64,000 nucleotides of DNA from Acinetobacter sp. LoGeW2-3 (GCF_002688565.1 NZ_CP024012.1:62001-126000); one strand, 5' to 3'. Positions 17,042-27,080 are shown, counted from the first letter of the stretch. The notes: generated by a model from the letters alone, not told the origin. Made by a program: numbers and translations.

Positions 17042-17971
17042 GATTCAAGCGGCAAGTGCAACAGTATAAAAACCAGCCATAACTTCACTCGGTGTATACC
17101 AACCTAGCGTTTTTCTAGGACGATGGTTGAGTGCAAATTCTATCTGCTCTATTTGTTCGTTTGACACGTCATCAAACGATGATGATTTTGGCAGATATTG
17201 ACGGATTAAACCATTCGTAAACGATCTAACGCACAAGTAATCGTTTGAGAGGATGCTCTCGTTGACCCTAAATGAACAATATGTACATACAGGCTCTTTC
17301 GATCAACAAGGGTTAATAAAGCACCTTTATGATGTTTACCAATCACCGTGTCACCTTCGAAATCTCCTAAACGTTGTCGTTGATCAATGACCTGGTCTCG
17401 ACAGTGAATACTTGTTTTATCAATGATTTGCCCCCTACAATCCGTGTTTTTGTAACCTCGTTTTCGATATTTCTTCTGATGCCTTAAGTGTAGATGGAGT
17501 TTACCGCCTTTTGATTTATCTTGATAAATGTACTGGTAAATCCACTCATGTGAAGGTACATCCAACCAACCGCGTTGTGTTAAAGCACCTGAAATTTGTT
17601 CTGGTGACCAGTCCAAGCCAATTAAATAATCAATATAGGCGAAGGCAAATGCTGTCATTGATGAGGAAGGACGGTACCGTCTTTGACTTGCAAATTTAGC
17701 TGCCTGTTGAGCCCTATATCCACGTTGCCCAGTATTTCTTTTTAATTCACGGTAGATGGTTGATCGTGAACGCCCTAACTCCCGAGCAAGGTTAGCGATT
17801 GAGCTTTTACTTTTCAAAGTAGCATAAATTTCGTATCTTTCATCTTGAGAAAGTTGGGTGTATTTCTTCATTGTGTGCTTTCCAATTGCGAGTTGAAAAA
17901 GTCTTATGATTCTACAAATACACCTAACTTTTTCAACCAATTACAAATGTGTCGCACTTGGGATTTGAATC
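17042..17971 (-). mobile_element. IS30-family element, internally deleted
   Basis: The element spans about 930 bp. Its ends are imperfect inverted repeats: GATTCAAGCGGCAAGTGC at 17042-17059 and, on the other strand, GATTCAAATCCCAAGTGC from 17971. IS30 elements are normally about 1.1 kb, and roughly 200 bp from the transposase core are missing. No clear 2-3 bp target duplication could be read. The copy is non-functional but could be moved in trans. Confidence 0.75.
17045..17886 (-). pseudogene. IS30 transposase, broken by out-of-frame deletion
   Basis: The N-terminal part (start MKKYTQLSQDERYEIYATL, about residue 1 at 17871; an upstream in-frame extension exists) keeps the helix-turn-helix SSIANLARELGRSRSTIYRELKRNTG and the DDE-domain start GDFEGDTVIGKHHKGALLTLVDRKS. 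It ends at SQTITCALDRLRMV near 17206. The C-terminal part TNGLIRQYLPKSSSFDDVSNEQIEQIEFALNHRPRKTLGWYTPSEV continues in a different frame at 17045-17225. The region normally between them, holding the second Asp and the ARPYASWERGTNEN segment with the catalytic Glu, is absent. The deletion junction lies about 17216-17226. Confidence 0.8.
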
Positions 17972-18033
17972 TGCGTTTAAAAATAAATATATGTTTTTAA
18001 TTTAATTTTTATTAAAGATATTTCTATGATTAA

Positions 18034-18347
18034 ATTAACCCGAATCCTGTTTCAGCCATGAGAAAAATGCTTTGAAATTAGTAAAATGAGAACACTTATA
18101 CCAAATAGCAATAAAGATAATTTCAGAAATATGGAGTTGAGCTGAACGAATTCTTAAGCAGGTCTACCTTTGTTTCAGAAATTTCCAATAAGTTGCTTCA
18201 AATTGCAGAAAAAAGTCATCAATTAGGCAAAATAATTCGGTACTATTAAACATCAGGGCTAGAGCATAGGTTTGGTGTGATAACTTAACTGATGGCTCTA
18301 GTCCTCTTATTTTTCAAGTCAATTTCTTATCCGCGATTCGGGTTAAT
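18034..18347 (-). mobile_element. IS982-derived miniature element (MITE-like)
   Basis: A 314-bp unit bounded by ATTAACCCGAATC (18034-18046) and GATTCGGGTTAAT (18335-18347). Read on the minus strand, the inside begins at about 18252 with MFNSTELFCLIDDFFLQFEATYWKFLKQR, then a stop, and continues in frame as TCLRIRSAQLHISEIIFIAIWYKCSHFTNFKAFFSWLKQDSG. This is the N-terminus of an IS982-family transposase running directly into the opposite terminal repeat. All of the DDE region is missing. It is therefore a deletion derivative that kept both ends. Flanks are AAATTA and TAATTA, a possible imperfect target duplication. Confidence 0.7.
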
Positions 18348-18390
18348 TATAAATACGACTATAATTATATAACATTGAAAAATATAAATA

Positions 18391-18427
18391 TTTAATAAGC
18401 CCAGACAATTTATCTGAGCTTATTTAT
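18391..18427 (-). terminator. terminator hairpin after pyruvate carboxylase
   Basis: TTAATAAGC-CAGA pairs with TCTG-GCTTATTTA around a short AT loop, followed on the minus strand by an A/T-rich run. It lies 20 bp beyond the stop codon of the leftward pyruvate carboxylase gene. Confidence 0.6.
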
Positions 18428-18446
18428 TAAATATCCTTACTCACAA

Positions 18447-21400
18447 TCACACTAAAGTTATGACGAGATCCATGCTTTTTACGGGCTGTCCTGCATCAAG
18501 TAAAATTTCTTGAATAATACAATCAACTTCTGCTTTTACAGCCAGTTCCATTTTCATCGCTTCCACAGTAAATAAAGTTTCACCCTTAACAACTTTTTGC
18601 CCCGTCTTAACTGTAACTGTACTGATCATCCCTGGCATTGGTGCTCCGACATGACGTGAATTTCCAAGTTCTGCCTGTACACGCCCCTTCTCAATTAATT
18701 GCCCTTGCTGGCGAACTTGCAATAGACGTAATTGCCCATTCAATTCAACAAACAGATCCACTGCACCATTTTTAGCCTGAGATTGTGCTAACAGTTTAAT
18801 TTCTAAAGTTTTCCCTTGTTCAAGAGGGACTTTGACAGCCTCATGTTCTTTCAGACCATAAAAAAAAGCGGTAGATGGAATACTCGAAACTTCTCCATAC
18901 TTCTGCTTATGGCGCATAAATGTAGTAAATACTTTTGGATACATGAGATAAGAAGCAAACTCACAATCACTAATTGTTTGCCCCAACTGCTGTTCAATCT
19001 TATGTTTTTCAAACTCTAAATTGATAGCAGGCAAAATAGCACCAGGACGATCATTTAAAGGCTGCTCACCTTTTAAAATCTTTTGCTGCAGCTCTTTAGG
19101 AAAACCATGTGCCGGTGTACCTAATTCACCTTTAAATAATGAGATAACGGATTCAGGAAAATCAATATCATGATCAGGATTTAAAATATCATCTACATTG
19201 AGATTATTTGACACCATAAACAATGCCATATCGCCCACTACTTTTGATGTAGGAGTCACTTTGACAATATCACCAAACAGAAGATTCACTTGTGCATAGG
19301 CATCTGAGATTTCAGACCAACGCTCTTCAAGCCCTAATGATCGTGCCTGCTCACGTAGATTAGTATATTGTCCACCTGGCATTTCATGATGGTATACATC
19401 TGCAGTGCCTGCACGCATATCTGCTTCAAATGGTGCATAAATACGACGTACCCCTTCCCAGTAGCTTGACATCTCTTGCAACTTTTTCTGATCAAGTCCT
19501 GTATCACGCTCTGTATGTTGTAAAGCTGAAACTATAGATCCCATGCTCGGTTGCGACGTCAAGCCACTCATCGCGTCCATTGCGGTGTCTACTGCATCTA
19601 CACCCGCATCAATGGCTGACAAAATACTGGCTGCTGCGATACCACTCGTATCATGCGTATGAAAATGAATGGGTAAACCAGTTTCTTTTTTTAAAGTCTT
19701 AATCAATTCATAGGCTGCTTTAGGCTTACAGATTCCTGCCATATCTTTAATTGCCAGGATATTGGCACCCGCTTTTTCTAACTGCTTTGCCATTTCAACA
19801 TAATATTTCAGGTTATAGCGTCGGCTACTATCAAACAGGTCACCGGTATAGCAAATAGCCGTTTCACATAACATGCCTGACTCTCGAACTGCATCAATGG
19901 CGACACGCATATTATCTACAGCATTGAGTGAGTCAAATACTCGGAACAGGTCAATTCCAGAATGTGCTGCTTGCTGAATAAAATGACGTACAACATTATC
20001 TGGATAATTTGTGTATCCAACAGCATTTGATGACCTTAACAACATCTGGAATAAAATATTTGGTACAGCTTCACGTAGTTTTTCCAAACGCTCCCAAGGA
20101 TCTTCTTTTAAAAAGCGCATTGAAACATCAAAGGTTGCACCGCCCCAACACTCTAATGAAAATAGTTGACTTGCCATCTGCGCATAATAAGGTGCTATCT
20201 CCAGCATATCTGCGCTACGCATACGGGTTGCAAATAGAGACTGATGTGCATCACGCATGGTGGTGTCAGTGATCAGGACACGTTTCTGATCCAGCATCCA
20301 TTGACTAAAACCATCTGCACCCAATAATTTAAATTGATCACGCGTGCCACTAGGCAATGAATCTCTAGAAGTAGAAAATGGTAATTGCGCTATAGTAACC
20401 GGTGTTTGAGGCAATGGACGCCCTTTTAGTTCTGGTTGACCATTGACTGTAATATCCCCTAAAAACTCTAAAAGCTTTGTAGCACGATCTTGTTTTAAAG
20501 GAAAATTTAACAATTCTGGGGTGGTATCAATAAATTTAGTTGTGCATTGACCTGAACTAAATAGTGGATGAGTAATCACATTTTCTAAAAATGCCAAATT
20601 ATTTGCTACACCACGAATCCTAAACTCTTTTAAAGTTCTCAGCATTCTTGCATTTGTCTCATCCATAGATGAGCCACGTACAGTAACTTTAGCTAAGAGT
20701 GAATCATAATATGGGCTAATTACAGCACCTGTATAAGCTGTTCCACTATCTACACGTACACCAAAACCTGTACCTGCGCGATAAGCTGTTAATTTACCAT
20801 GATCCGGCATAAAACCATTTTTAGGATCTTCTGTAGTAAGACGACATTGGACTGCGTGTCCAAGTAGTTTAATGTCCGATTGTTGAGGCAAAAAGTTTTC
20901 AGAATCACCAATTTTAGCGCCTTCAGTTATGCGAATTTGTGCTTTGACAATGTCAATACCAGTAATTTCCTCAGTCACCGTATGTTCGACCTGAATACGA
21001 GGATTGACTTCGATAAAATAAAACTCATCGGTTTCTGCATCCATCAGAAACTCTACTGTGCCAGCATGAGTATAGTTCACAGCATGAGCCAATCTTAAGG
21101 CTGCAGCACATAGTTTATTACGCTGTTCTTCTTTTAAATAAGGTGCTGGTGCACGTTCAACCACTTTCTGATTACGACGCTGAACAGTACAGTCTCGCTC
21201 AAACAGATGCACAATATTTCCATGTGTATCACCTAAAATCTGAACTTCAACATGACGAGCTTGTCGAATTAACTTTTCTAAATAGAGTTCATCATTACCA
21301 AAAGCAGATTTAGCTTCACGACGCGCAATCTGGATAGCATCTTCTAGTTGGTTTTCATCTTCAATAACACGCATACCGCGACCGCCCCCGCCCCAGCTTG

Positions 21401-21884
21401 CTTTGAGCATAAGTGGGTAACCAATCTTTGCGGCAATATCACGACATTCTACAATTGATTCAGGTAAAGCACAGGTTGCAGGAATTACCGGTACCCCTGC
21501 AATAATAGCCACATTACGTGCCATGACTTTATTGCCAAGTTGGCGCATTACATCATGGGTAGGGCCGATAAACTGAATACCTTCAGCCTTACAGGCTTCA
21601 GCGAACTCAGGATTTTCCGACAGAAACCCATAACCTGGATGAATTGCATCGACCTGATTTGCTTTGGCAATACGAATAATGTCATCAATATCCAGATAGG
21701 CCGCAATTGGTTTTTTGCCTGCTCCAACTTGATAAGCTTCATCTGATTTAAAACGATGCATTGCGAATTTATCTTCTTCTGCATAAATCGCAACAGTACG
21801 AATTCCCATTTCAGATGCAGCACGCATAACACGAATGGCAATTTCACCACGGTTCGCAACTAAAATTTTCTGTATTTGGCGCAT
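18447..21884 (-). CDS. pyc: pyruvate carboxylase, single-chain
   Basis: A 1145-residue multidomain enzyme making oxaloacetate from pyruvate, bicarbonate and ATP. Residues about 1-455 are the biotin carboxylase (KILVANRGEIAIRVMRAASEMG, then KASWGGGGRGMRV and EFLMDAETDEFYFIEVNPRIQVEHTVTEEITGIDIV). Residues about 535-800 are the carboxyltransferase, with the metal site in TDTTMRDAHQSLFATRMR and HFHTHDTSGI. The C-terminal biotinyl domain has VEAMKMELA, with Lys 1111 as the biotin site. The enzyme is cytosolic and refills the TCA cycle when growth is on acetyl-CoA or pyruvate-yielding substrates such as those of the neighbouring clusters. The ribosome site is weak (AAAGAA). Confidence 0.95.
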   Translation of the reverse strand: MRQIQKILVANRGEIAIRVMRAASEMGIRTVAIYAEEDKFAMHRFKSDEAYQVGAGKKPIAAYLDIDDIIRIAKANQVDAIHPGYGFLSENPEFAEACKAEGIQFIGPTHDVMRQLGNKVMARNVAIIAGVPVIPATCALPESIVECRDIAAKIGYPLMLKASWGGGGRGMRVIEDENQLEDAIQIARREAKSAFGNDELYLEKLIRQARHVEVQILGDTHGNIVHLFERDCTVQRRNQKVVERAPAPYLKEEQRNKLCAAALRLAHAVNYTHAGTVEFLMDAETDEFYFIEVNPRIQVEHTVTEEITGIDIVKAQIRITEGAKIGDSENFLPQQSDIKLLGHAVQCRLTTEDPKNGFMPDHGKLTAYRAGTGFGVRVDSGTAYTGAVISPYYDSLLAKVTVRGSSMDETNARMLRTLKEFRIRGVANNLAFLENVITHPLFSSGQCTTKFIDTTPELLNFPLKQDRATKLLEFLGDITVNGQPELKGRPLPQTPVTIAQLPFSTSRDSLPSGTRDQFKLLGADGFSQWMLDQKRVLITDTTMRDAHQSLFATRMRSADMLEIAPYYAQMASQLFSLECWGGATFDVSMRFLKEDPWERLEKLREAVPNILFQMLLRSSNAVGYTNYPDNVVRHFIQQAAHSGIDLFRVFDSLNAVDNMRVAIDAVRESGMLCETAICYTGDLFDSSRRYNLKYYVEMAKQLEKAGANILAIKDMAGICKPKAAYELIKTLKKETGLPIHFHTHDTSGIAAASILSAIDAGVDAVDTAMDAMSGLTSQPSMGSIVSALQHTERDTGLDQKKLQEMSSYWEGVRRIYAPFEADMRAGTADVYHHEMPGGQYTNLREQARSLGLEERWSEISDAYAQVNLLFGDIVKVTPTSKVVGDMALFMVSNNLNVDDILNPDHDIDFPESVISLFKGELGTPAHGFPKELQQKILKGEQPLNDRPGAILPAINLEFEKHKIEQQLGQTISDCEFASYLMYPKVFTTFMRHKQKYGEVSSIPSTAFFYGLKEHEAVKVPLEQGKTLEIKLLAQSQAKNGAVDLFVELNGQLRLLQVRQQGQLIEKGRVQAELGNSRHVGAPMPGMISTVTVKTGQKVVKGETLFTVEAMKMELAVKAEVDCIIQEILLDAGQPVKSMDLVITLV

Positions 21885-22293
21885 AATATTCTTTAGATAT
21901 AAAATTTCTTATTTCTAGGATCAGCTAGAAATTAAGAAGATGAGAAGATAAACATTGGATATAGATCACAATGCATAATTTTTTAGATAGAAAGGAATCA
22001 AATTTATTAAAATAGTAATTATCAATTACTAAAAGTATTTAAATTCAATCAATAACTCATACATGATCTTTTTCATAATCATGATTAATTTCCATCCTGA
22101 CCACCTATATTCTCAATCTACATTTATTTAAAAAATAGATATAATATAATTTAATGAATAACCCCATAGATTTTCGCTATACATACCAATAGATAATAAA
22201 AAAAATCAATGTAAATGATTTTAGTATTCTATTTTTATGTTATAAATAAACTAGGATTTAGTACTATTATTCAAAGCCCTGAAGGAAATTTAC
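21885..22293. promoter_or_regulatory. divergent intergenic region pyc / thioesterase
   Basis: About 409 very AT-rich bp separating the divergent pyruvate carboxylase and PaaI-like genes. It must contain both promoters. A small interrupted palindrome CATGAT-N10-ATCATG occurs near 22061-22082. No confident promoter assignment and no coding potential were found. Confidence 0.4.
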
Positions 22294-22728
22294 ATGTCTA
22301 TGGATCAATATACTGGCTTAGAATTTCTAACTGCAGTTAAAGATGGAACTTTACCTCATGCTCCAATGGCCAGCACTATCCCCATGAAACTTGTTGAGGT
22401 AAAAACGGGTTATATTATTTATGAAGTTACACCAAATCAACAACATGTAAACCTTCAAGGTGGTGTACATGGTGGTTTCTGTGCAACGGTTTTAGATAGC
22501 GTTACAGGTGCGGCTGCCCATACTATTATGGAAAAAGGTATACCCTTCGCAACTACAGATTTAAACATAAAGATGATTCGCCCAATGCAGGTTAATAAAA
22601 CCTATCGTGGTATTGGCACAATTATTAATGCGGGTCGTACCTTAGTCATGACTGAAGGCCGAATCGTAGATGAAAATGATAAAGTATTTGCTCACGGCAC
22701 AGCAACGCTTATGATTATTCGAAAATAA
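22294..22728 (+). CDS. PaaI-family hotdog-fold thioesterase
   Basis: A 144-residue hotdog protein with the PaaI signature VNLQGGVHGGFCATVLDSVTGAAAHTIMEKG, in which the HGG and following Asp form the thioester-hydrolysing site. The DLNIKMIRPM strand and RTLVMTEGRIVDENDKVFAHGTATLMII complete the fold. It hydrolyses acyl-CoA thioesters to release free CoA, often as a safety valve in aromatic or dicarboxylic acid catabolism. An AAGGAA box precedes the ATG. It is convergent with the DcaP porin gene, which opens the adjacent beta-oxidation cluster, and shares a bidirectional terminator with it. Confidence 0.85.
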   Translation: MSMDQYTGLEFLTAVKDGTLPHAPMASTIPMKLVEVKTGYIIYEVTPNQQHVNLQGGVHGGFCATVLDSVTGAAAHTIMEKGIPFATTDLNIKMIRPMQVNKTYRGIGTIINAGRTLVMTEGRIVDENDKVFAHGTATLMIIRK

Positions 22729-22752
22729 TATTTTTATTATTTATATATTTTA

Positions 22753-22782
22753 AATAGCCTATCTAAAATCAGATAGGCTATT
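22753..22782. terminator. bidirectional rho-independent terminator
   Basis: AATAGCCTATCT (22753-22764) pairs perfectly with AGATAGGCTATT (22771-22782), flanked by A/T runs on both sides. It lies between the convergent thioesterase and DcaP-like porin genes. Confidence 0.8.
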
Positions 22783-22815
22783 TTATTTAATCAACTAAAA
22801 TATGATTTTATACTT

Positions 22816-24072
22816 TTAAAAATCATATTTAGCCATAAATTCTAAACGGCTATCAGTACCTGATTTATTGTCAAGTGTTTCACGCTCACCATAAATATAT
22901 TCAACACCGAAAGTCACTGGTTTAAATGGGTTATACATTACGTTTAACCAACCCTGCTGTAAGTTATCATTACCCTTTACAACATTCTCATCATAGAATA
23001 AGGCACCATAACCAAGCGTACTTCTGATTTTTGGTGTGAATTGATAAGTTGCCCCAGCACTTACAGCATCAAATTCCACCAGATCAATATCATTCGCTTC
23101 AGGAATAGAGTTATCGAGGTTATATAAGAAATATTTGTCATCCCCTACAGCATGGGCATAATTGGCGGTCAGGTTAAGTTTTGCAATTGGCTTATACTTT
23201 AGACCAACGCCTACGCCCCAACCAAAATCTGTATAGTCTTTTTCATCCGTGCGGGCACGTACTTCCTGCGCCATACCACGTATATTGACGAATCCCTTCC
23301 CATCTTCAAATTGATGGGTTAGTTTAGCTGCTAAAGTAGGGTATTCATTATCCGAACTCGATTTTTCCAGACCCAGCATATACTGAGTGTTGGCATTCAA
23401 GCTATCGCTATAACGTACCATTGGGGTACGGAAAACCCCGCCACCAAGTACACCATTAAAATCCAGAAGTTCTGGCAAAGTTTCAGTAGAAAGGAAGGTT
23501 GATGTTGTTTGACCTAACAACCAGTTATCAACGCTTACATAAGCATGACGGATACGGACTGTATCATTACTTGCTCCGCCTCTAAAGTCGATCTCAATCT
23601 TACCGTTAACGTCATGATCCTGAACGGGAGCTTTAAAATCTAAACCAATACGTGTGGCAGTTGCTGTTGAATCAAAACGTTTTTCGGTAGCACGTTTATT
23701 AGGATTTTCTGGATCATTATCTAATGCGATCTTATTAATTCGGTTAAAGATTCCTGTACCACCTTCAAATTGGTAGGCTGCATCTGCACGGATAAAACCA
23801 TACAGATTCACCTCCGCACCTGCCTTACTTTTTAGCGTTGTAGGCTTTGATTGTTCAATTTGAGGTGCTGCAGGAACAAGTGTCACTGCTGGTGTCGCTA
23901 CAGTCTGATTCTCTAATGCTGCTTTTTGTTGTGCTACCCACGCTTTTAAAGCATCGAGTTCTTGACGCAGTTCCTGAATTTGCTGTTGCTCAGTTGAGTC
24001 AGCAGCATAAATTGCAGAGCTGCACATTGCTCCCAATAATGCTACAGCAAGCTTATGACGTATTAAATCCAT
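22816..24072 (-). CDS. dcaP: DcaP-family trimeric outer-membrane porin
   Basis: 418 residues. A signal peptide covers about residues 1-23 (ending SAIYA), followed by a coiled-coil segment (TEQQQIQELRQELDALKAWVAQQKAALEN) and a Pro/Ala-rich linker. From about residue 88 a beta-barrel begins with NLYGFIRADAAYQFEGG and ends with LEFMAKYDF (terminal Phe). This architecture is that of DcaP, the dicarboxylate-linked porin of Acinetobacter, which lets negatively charged organic acids cross the outer membrane. A GGAG box lies 8 nt before the ATG. It is the last leftward gene beside a CoA transferase and beta-oxidation genes but is separated from them by a terminator, so it has its own promoter in 24073-24230. 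Confidence 0.85.
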   Translation of the reverse strand: MDLIRHKLAVALLGAMCSSAIYAADSTEQQQIQELRQELDALKAWVAQQKAALENQTVATPAVTLVPAAPQIEQSKPTTLKSKAGAEVNLYGFIRADAAYQFEGGTGIFNRINKIALDNDPENPNKRATEKRFDSTATATRIGLDFKAPVQDHDVNGKIEIDFRGGASNDTVRIRHAYVSVDNWLLGQTTSTFLSTETLPELLDFNGVLGGGVFRTPMVRYSDSLNANTQYMLGLEKSSSDNEYPTLAAKLTHQFEDGKGFVNIRGMAQEVRARTDEKDYTDFGWGVGVGLKYKPIAKLNLTANYAHAVGDDKYFLYNLDNSIPEANDIDLVEFDAVSAGATYQFTPKIRSTLGYGALFYDENVVKGNDNLQQGWLNVMYNPFKPVTFGVEYIYGERETLDNKSGTDSRLEFMAKYDF

Positions 24073-24230
24073 TTACGATCTCCGATTTTACTTATGATTA
24101 TTCATGCCATCTGCATGAATCTTTTTTAATATTCTCAATTCAACAACAAAGATATTTATTGAAATTAAGACAAGACATCCCTCTCAAATCTCTGAATAAG
24201 ATTTGATTCGTTCATGTTTTAACGGGAATT

Positions 24231-24266
24231 AAAAAAGGCTAAGGTATAGTAATCATTATCTTAGCC
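24231..24266 (-). terminator. terminator of the leftward CoA transferase operon
   Basis: GGCTAAG (24237-24243) pairs with CTTAGCC (24260-24266). On the minus strand the stem is followed by TTTTTT, ending the enoyl-CoA hydratase to CoA-transferase transcript before the porin gene. Confidence 0.75.
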
Positions 24267-24276
24267 ATAGGTAGGC

Positions 24277-25476
24277 CTACCCCACGATGCCATTGGCACG
24301 TAACTTTTCAATTTCATCATCAGCCATATAGCGCGATAAAATTGCATCTGTATCTTCACCCAACATCGGGGGTGCTTTACGATATTCAACTGGAGTACGT
24401 GAATATTTGATTGGTGATGCAATGACCTTAAGGTTCTTTTTAAGCGGATGTTCAAGGTCAACCAGCATTTTACGGTGCTTAACCTGAGGTTCTTCAAAAG
24501 TTTGCTGCAGGTTATTAATCACCCCTACTGGCACCTTCACGGCCTGAATGACTTCTACCCAGTATTTAGCTGTATTGGTCAAGAAATGCTGAGATAAAAT
24601 TTCTACAATTTCGTCACGATTTTTCAGGCGCAATGCATTGGTTGTAAAGCGAGGATCTTGAGCAAGGTCTATTAAGCCAATTGCCTTACACAATGCAACG
24701 AACTGTTTATCATTACCACAAGCGACAATAAAGTCTTGATCATTCGCTTTAAAGACTTGATACGGAACAACATTGGCGTGCGCATTACCATAACGCTTAG
24801 GAATTTCACCTGAAGTAATATAGTTCATACCAATATTGGCTAAGCAAGCGACTTGTACATCTAGAAGAGCCATATCAATATGTTGACCTTGCCCTGTTCT
24901 AAAGCGATTGATGAGAGCACCCTGAATGGCAATCGCAGAGTACAAACCGGTATTAAGATCAGCAAATGCAACACTAGTCTTCATGGGTTCTTTGTCACCA
25001 GTCACCGACATTAAACCGCCAATCCCCTGAATGATGTAATCATAGCCTGGTTCAGCGGCACGTGGGCCATCCTGACCAAAACCGGTGATTGAGCAATAGA
25101 TTAATCCTGGATTAATCTCTTTTAGCGTATCATAATCCAAACCATAATACTTCAATGAACCAGCTTTATAGTTTTCAATCACTACATCGCTATCTTTCAC
25201 TAGAGTACGAACGATTTCCTGACCTTCAGACGTTGAAATATCAATGGTAATTGAATGCTTATTACGGTTTGCTGCCTGGAAGTACGCACCCTCCGAAGTT
25301 TCCTCACCACGATCATTTTTCATCCAAGGCGGTCCCCACATACGGGTATCATCACCTACTTTTGGACGTTCAACTTTAATAACTTCTGCACCTAAATCTG
25401 CAAGGATTTGACCACACCATGGTCCGGCTAAAATTCGGCTCAAATCGAGTACGCGAATACCTGCTAATGCACCCAT
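24277..25476 (-). CDS. CaiB/BaiF (type III) CoA transferase
   Basis: 399 residues. Motifs include GIRVLDLSRILAGPWCGQILADLGAEVIKVERP at the N-terminus, NRNKHSITIDIS, the catalytic Asp in SVAFADLNTGLYSAIAIQGAL (about residue 169) and GQGQHIDMALLD. Family III enzymes move CoA between carboxylates, commonly using succinyl-CoA to activate dicarboxylates or hydroxyacids. It is the third gene of a leftward operon after enoyl-CoA hydratase and 3-hydroxyacyl-CoA dehydrogenase. An AAAGGA box precedes it. It probably activates the dicarboxylic substrate of this cluster. A glutarate-type specificity is possible but unproven. Confidence 0.85.
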   Translation of the reverse strand: MGALAGIRVLDLSRILAGPWCGQILADLGAEVIKVERPKVGDDTRMWGPPWMKNDRGEETSEGAYFQAANRNKHSITIDISTSEGQEIVRTLVKDSDVVIENYKAGSLKYYGLDYDTLKEINPGLIYCSITGFGQDGPRAAEPGYDYIIQGIGGLMSVTGDKEPMKTSVAFADLNTGLYSAIAIQGALINRFRTGQGQHIDMALLDVQVACLANIGMNYITSGEIPKRYGNAHANVVPYQVFKANDQDFIVACGNDKQFVALCKAIGLIDLAQDPRFTTNALRLKNRDEIVEILSQHFLTNTAKYWVEVIQAVKVPVGVINNLQQTFEEPQVKHRKMLVDLEHPLKKNLKVIASPIKYSRTPVEYRKAPPMLGEDTDAILSRYMADDEIEKLRANGIVG

Positions 25477-25553
25477 ATTTCTTTCCTTTGTCTGTTCGGC
25501 TCAGACAATCCCACTGAGCATTGTTATCTTTAAAATATTTTAGTGATTTGCAC

Positions 25554-27080
25554 TTAAGCTGACACTTTATTCACTGAATGTAATAAATCTACTTTCAACT
25601 TTGCACGACGTTGTAGCCATGGACTTGGGCGGTAACGTTGATCACCTGTAATGGCATAAATACGATCAAGAATGAGTAAGATTCTGTCAGGACCTAACAC
25701 ATTGCCCCATGTAATTGGACCGTACGGATAACCCAGCCCTAGACGAACAGCTTTATCAATATCCGAAGCCGTTGCAATACCCTGCTGTGCAATGTCACAT
25801 GCCAGATTAATAATCATAGGGACGACGCGTTGGCATACAAAACCGACACTTTCTTCAATGACACTAACGCCATGATCATTCGCCGCAAATAATGCATGTG
25901 CCTGATCCACATAAACCTGTTCAGTAACAATAGAGGGCATTAATACACGATGTTTATTAAAGTCAGTCAACATATCAATGTTGACTGCACGTTTCGCATC
26001 TACATTTAAGCGCTGACTAGCAGTGGTGGTATCTTCACCATATGTCGCAAGAATAATCAGACTATCTGCTGCTGGCGTTTCTGCATTATCCAGCACTACC
26101 CCTTGTGAAAGCACATACTGTTTTAATATCTCCGCATCACTTTCATAATCAGCTGCAATCCATACAGGCTTAAATTCCGAAACCTGTGGTACGAGTTGCG
26201 GAGGTTCCTGATTTAAACGTGTATCCTGGTCGTACTTATAGAAGCCTTCACCTACCTTTTTACCCACGGTGTTCGCAGATAGCATGAGACGGGTTAAAGT
26301 ATTTGGACGGTAACGATCTTCTTGATAGTACTGATTAAAAATCGATTCCATCACACGGTGGGAAACATCTAGACCTGTTAAATCGTAGAGTTCAAATGGT
26401 CCCATTTTAAAGCCAGCAGCTTCACGTAAAATACGATCCATCTCGCTGACAGTTGCAACACCTTCACCTAAAATCTTTAATGATTCTGTACCGAAGGCAC
26501 GACCTGCATGGTTAACCAGGAATCCTGGCGTGTCTTTAGTTTTAACACCAAAATGCCCCATGCGTTCTGCCAACTTCAATAATTCATCCACGACCTCATC
26601 AGATGTAAATAAACCTTTCACCACTTCAACGATCTTCATTAGTGGCACTGGGTTAAAGAAATGGAAGCCCGCAATACGTGATTTATGCTGACAACTAGCA
26701 GCAATTTCAGTCACAACCAGAGATGAGGTATTTGATACTAAAATTGTTTGTTCTGATACAATCTGTTCAAGTTGTTTAAATAGCTTTTGCTTGATCTCTA
26801 AGTTTTCAATAATAGCTTCAACAACCAGGTCAACACCTGCAATCTGTTCGATATTATCGAGTACAACAAAACGGGCAATGGTATTGTCATAATCTGCTTG
26901 AGTAATTTTGCCTTTTGCGACCAATTTTTCTAAGGTCTTTTTGAGTTTATCTAGACCCGCTTGAGCTGCACCTTGTTGCACATCAAACAATCGCACTTCC
27001 AAACCAGCTTGTGCAGCAATCTGGGCAATACCCATTCCCATTACGCCAGTGCCGACTAACGCCATTTTTTCGATCGACAT
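25554..27080 (-). CDS. 3-hydroxyacyl-CoA dehydrogenase (PaaH/DcaH-like)
   Basis: A 508-residue enzyme with an N-terminal NAD-binding domain (MALVGTGVMGMGIAQIAAQAGLEVRLFD). It then has AIIENLEIKQKLFKQLE, the SNTSSL and GFHFFNPVPLMKIVEVV segments with the catalytic His, and a C-terminal duplicated dimerisation domain (residues about 300-500), including RLGLGYPYGPITWGNVLGPDRIL. Length and double C-terminal domain match PaaH/DcaH enzymes acting on 3-hydroxyadipyl-CoA-like dicarboxyl-CoA substrates. It oxidises the 3-hydroxyacyl-CoA to 3-oxoacyl-CoA with NAD. It starts 4 bp after the hydratase stop, implying translational coupling. Confidence 0.85.
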   Translation of the reverse strand: MSIEKMALVGTGVMGMGIAQIAAQAGLEVRLFDVQQGAAQAGLDKLKKTLEKLVAKGKITQADYDNTIARFVVLDNIEQIAGVDLVVEAIIENLEIKQKLFKQLEQIVSEQTILVSNTSSLVVTEIAASCQHKSRIAGFHFFNPVPLMKIVEVVKGLFTSDEVVDELLKLAERMGHFGVKTKDTPGFLVNHAGRAFGTESLKILGEGVATVSEMDRILREAAGFKMGPFELYDLTGLDVSHRVMESIFNQYYQEDRYRPNTLTRLMLSANTVGKKVGEGFYKYDQDTRLNQEPPQLVPQVSEFKPVWIAADYESDAEILKQYVLSQGVVLDNAETPAADSLIILATYGEDTTTASQRLNVDAKRAVNIDMLTDFNKHRVLMPSIVTEQVYVDQAHALFAANDHGVSVIEESVGFVCQRVVPMIINLACDIAQQGIATASDIDKAVRLGLGYPYGPITWGNVLGPDRILLILDRIYAITGDQRYRPSPWLQRRAKLKVDLLHSVNKVSA

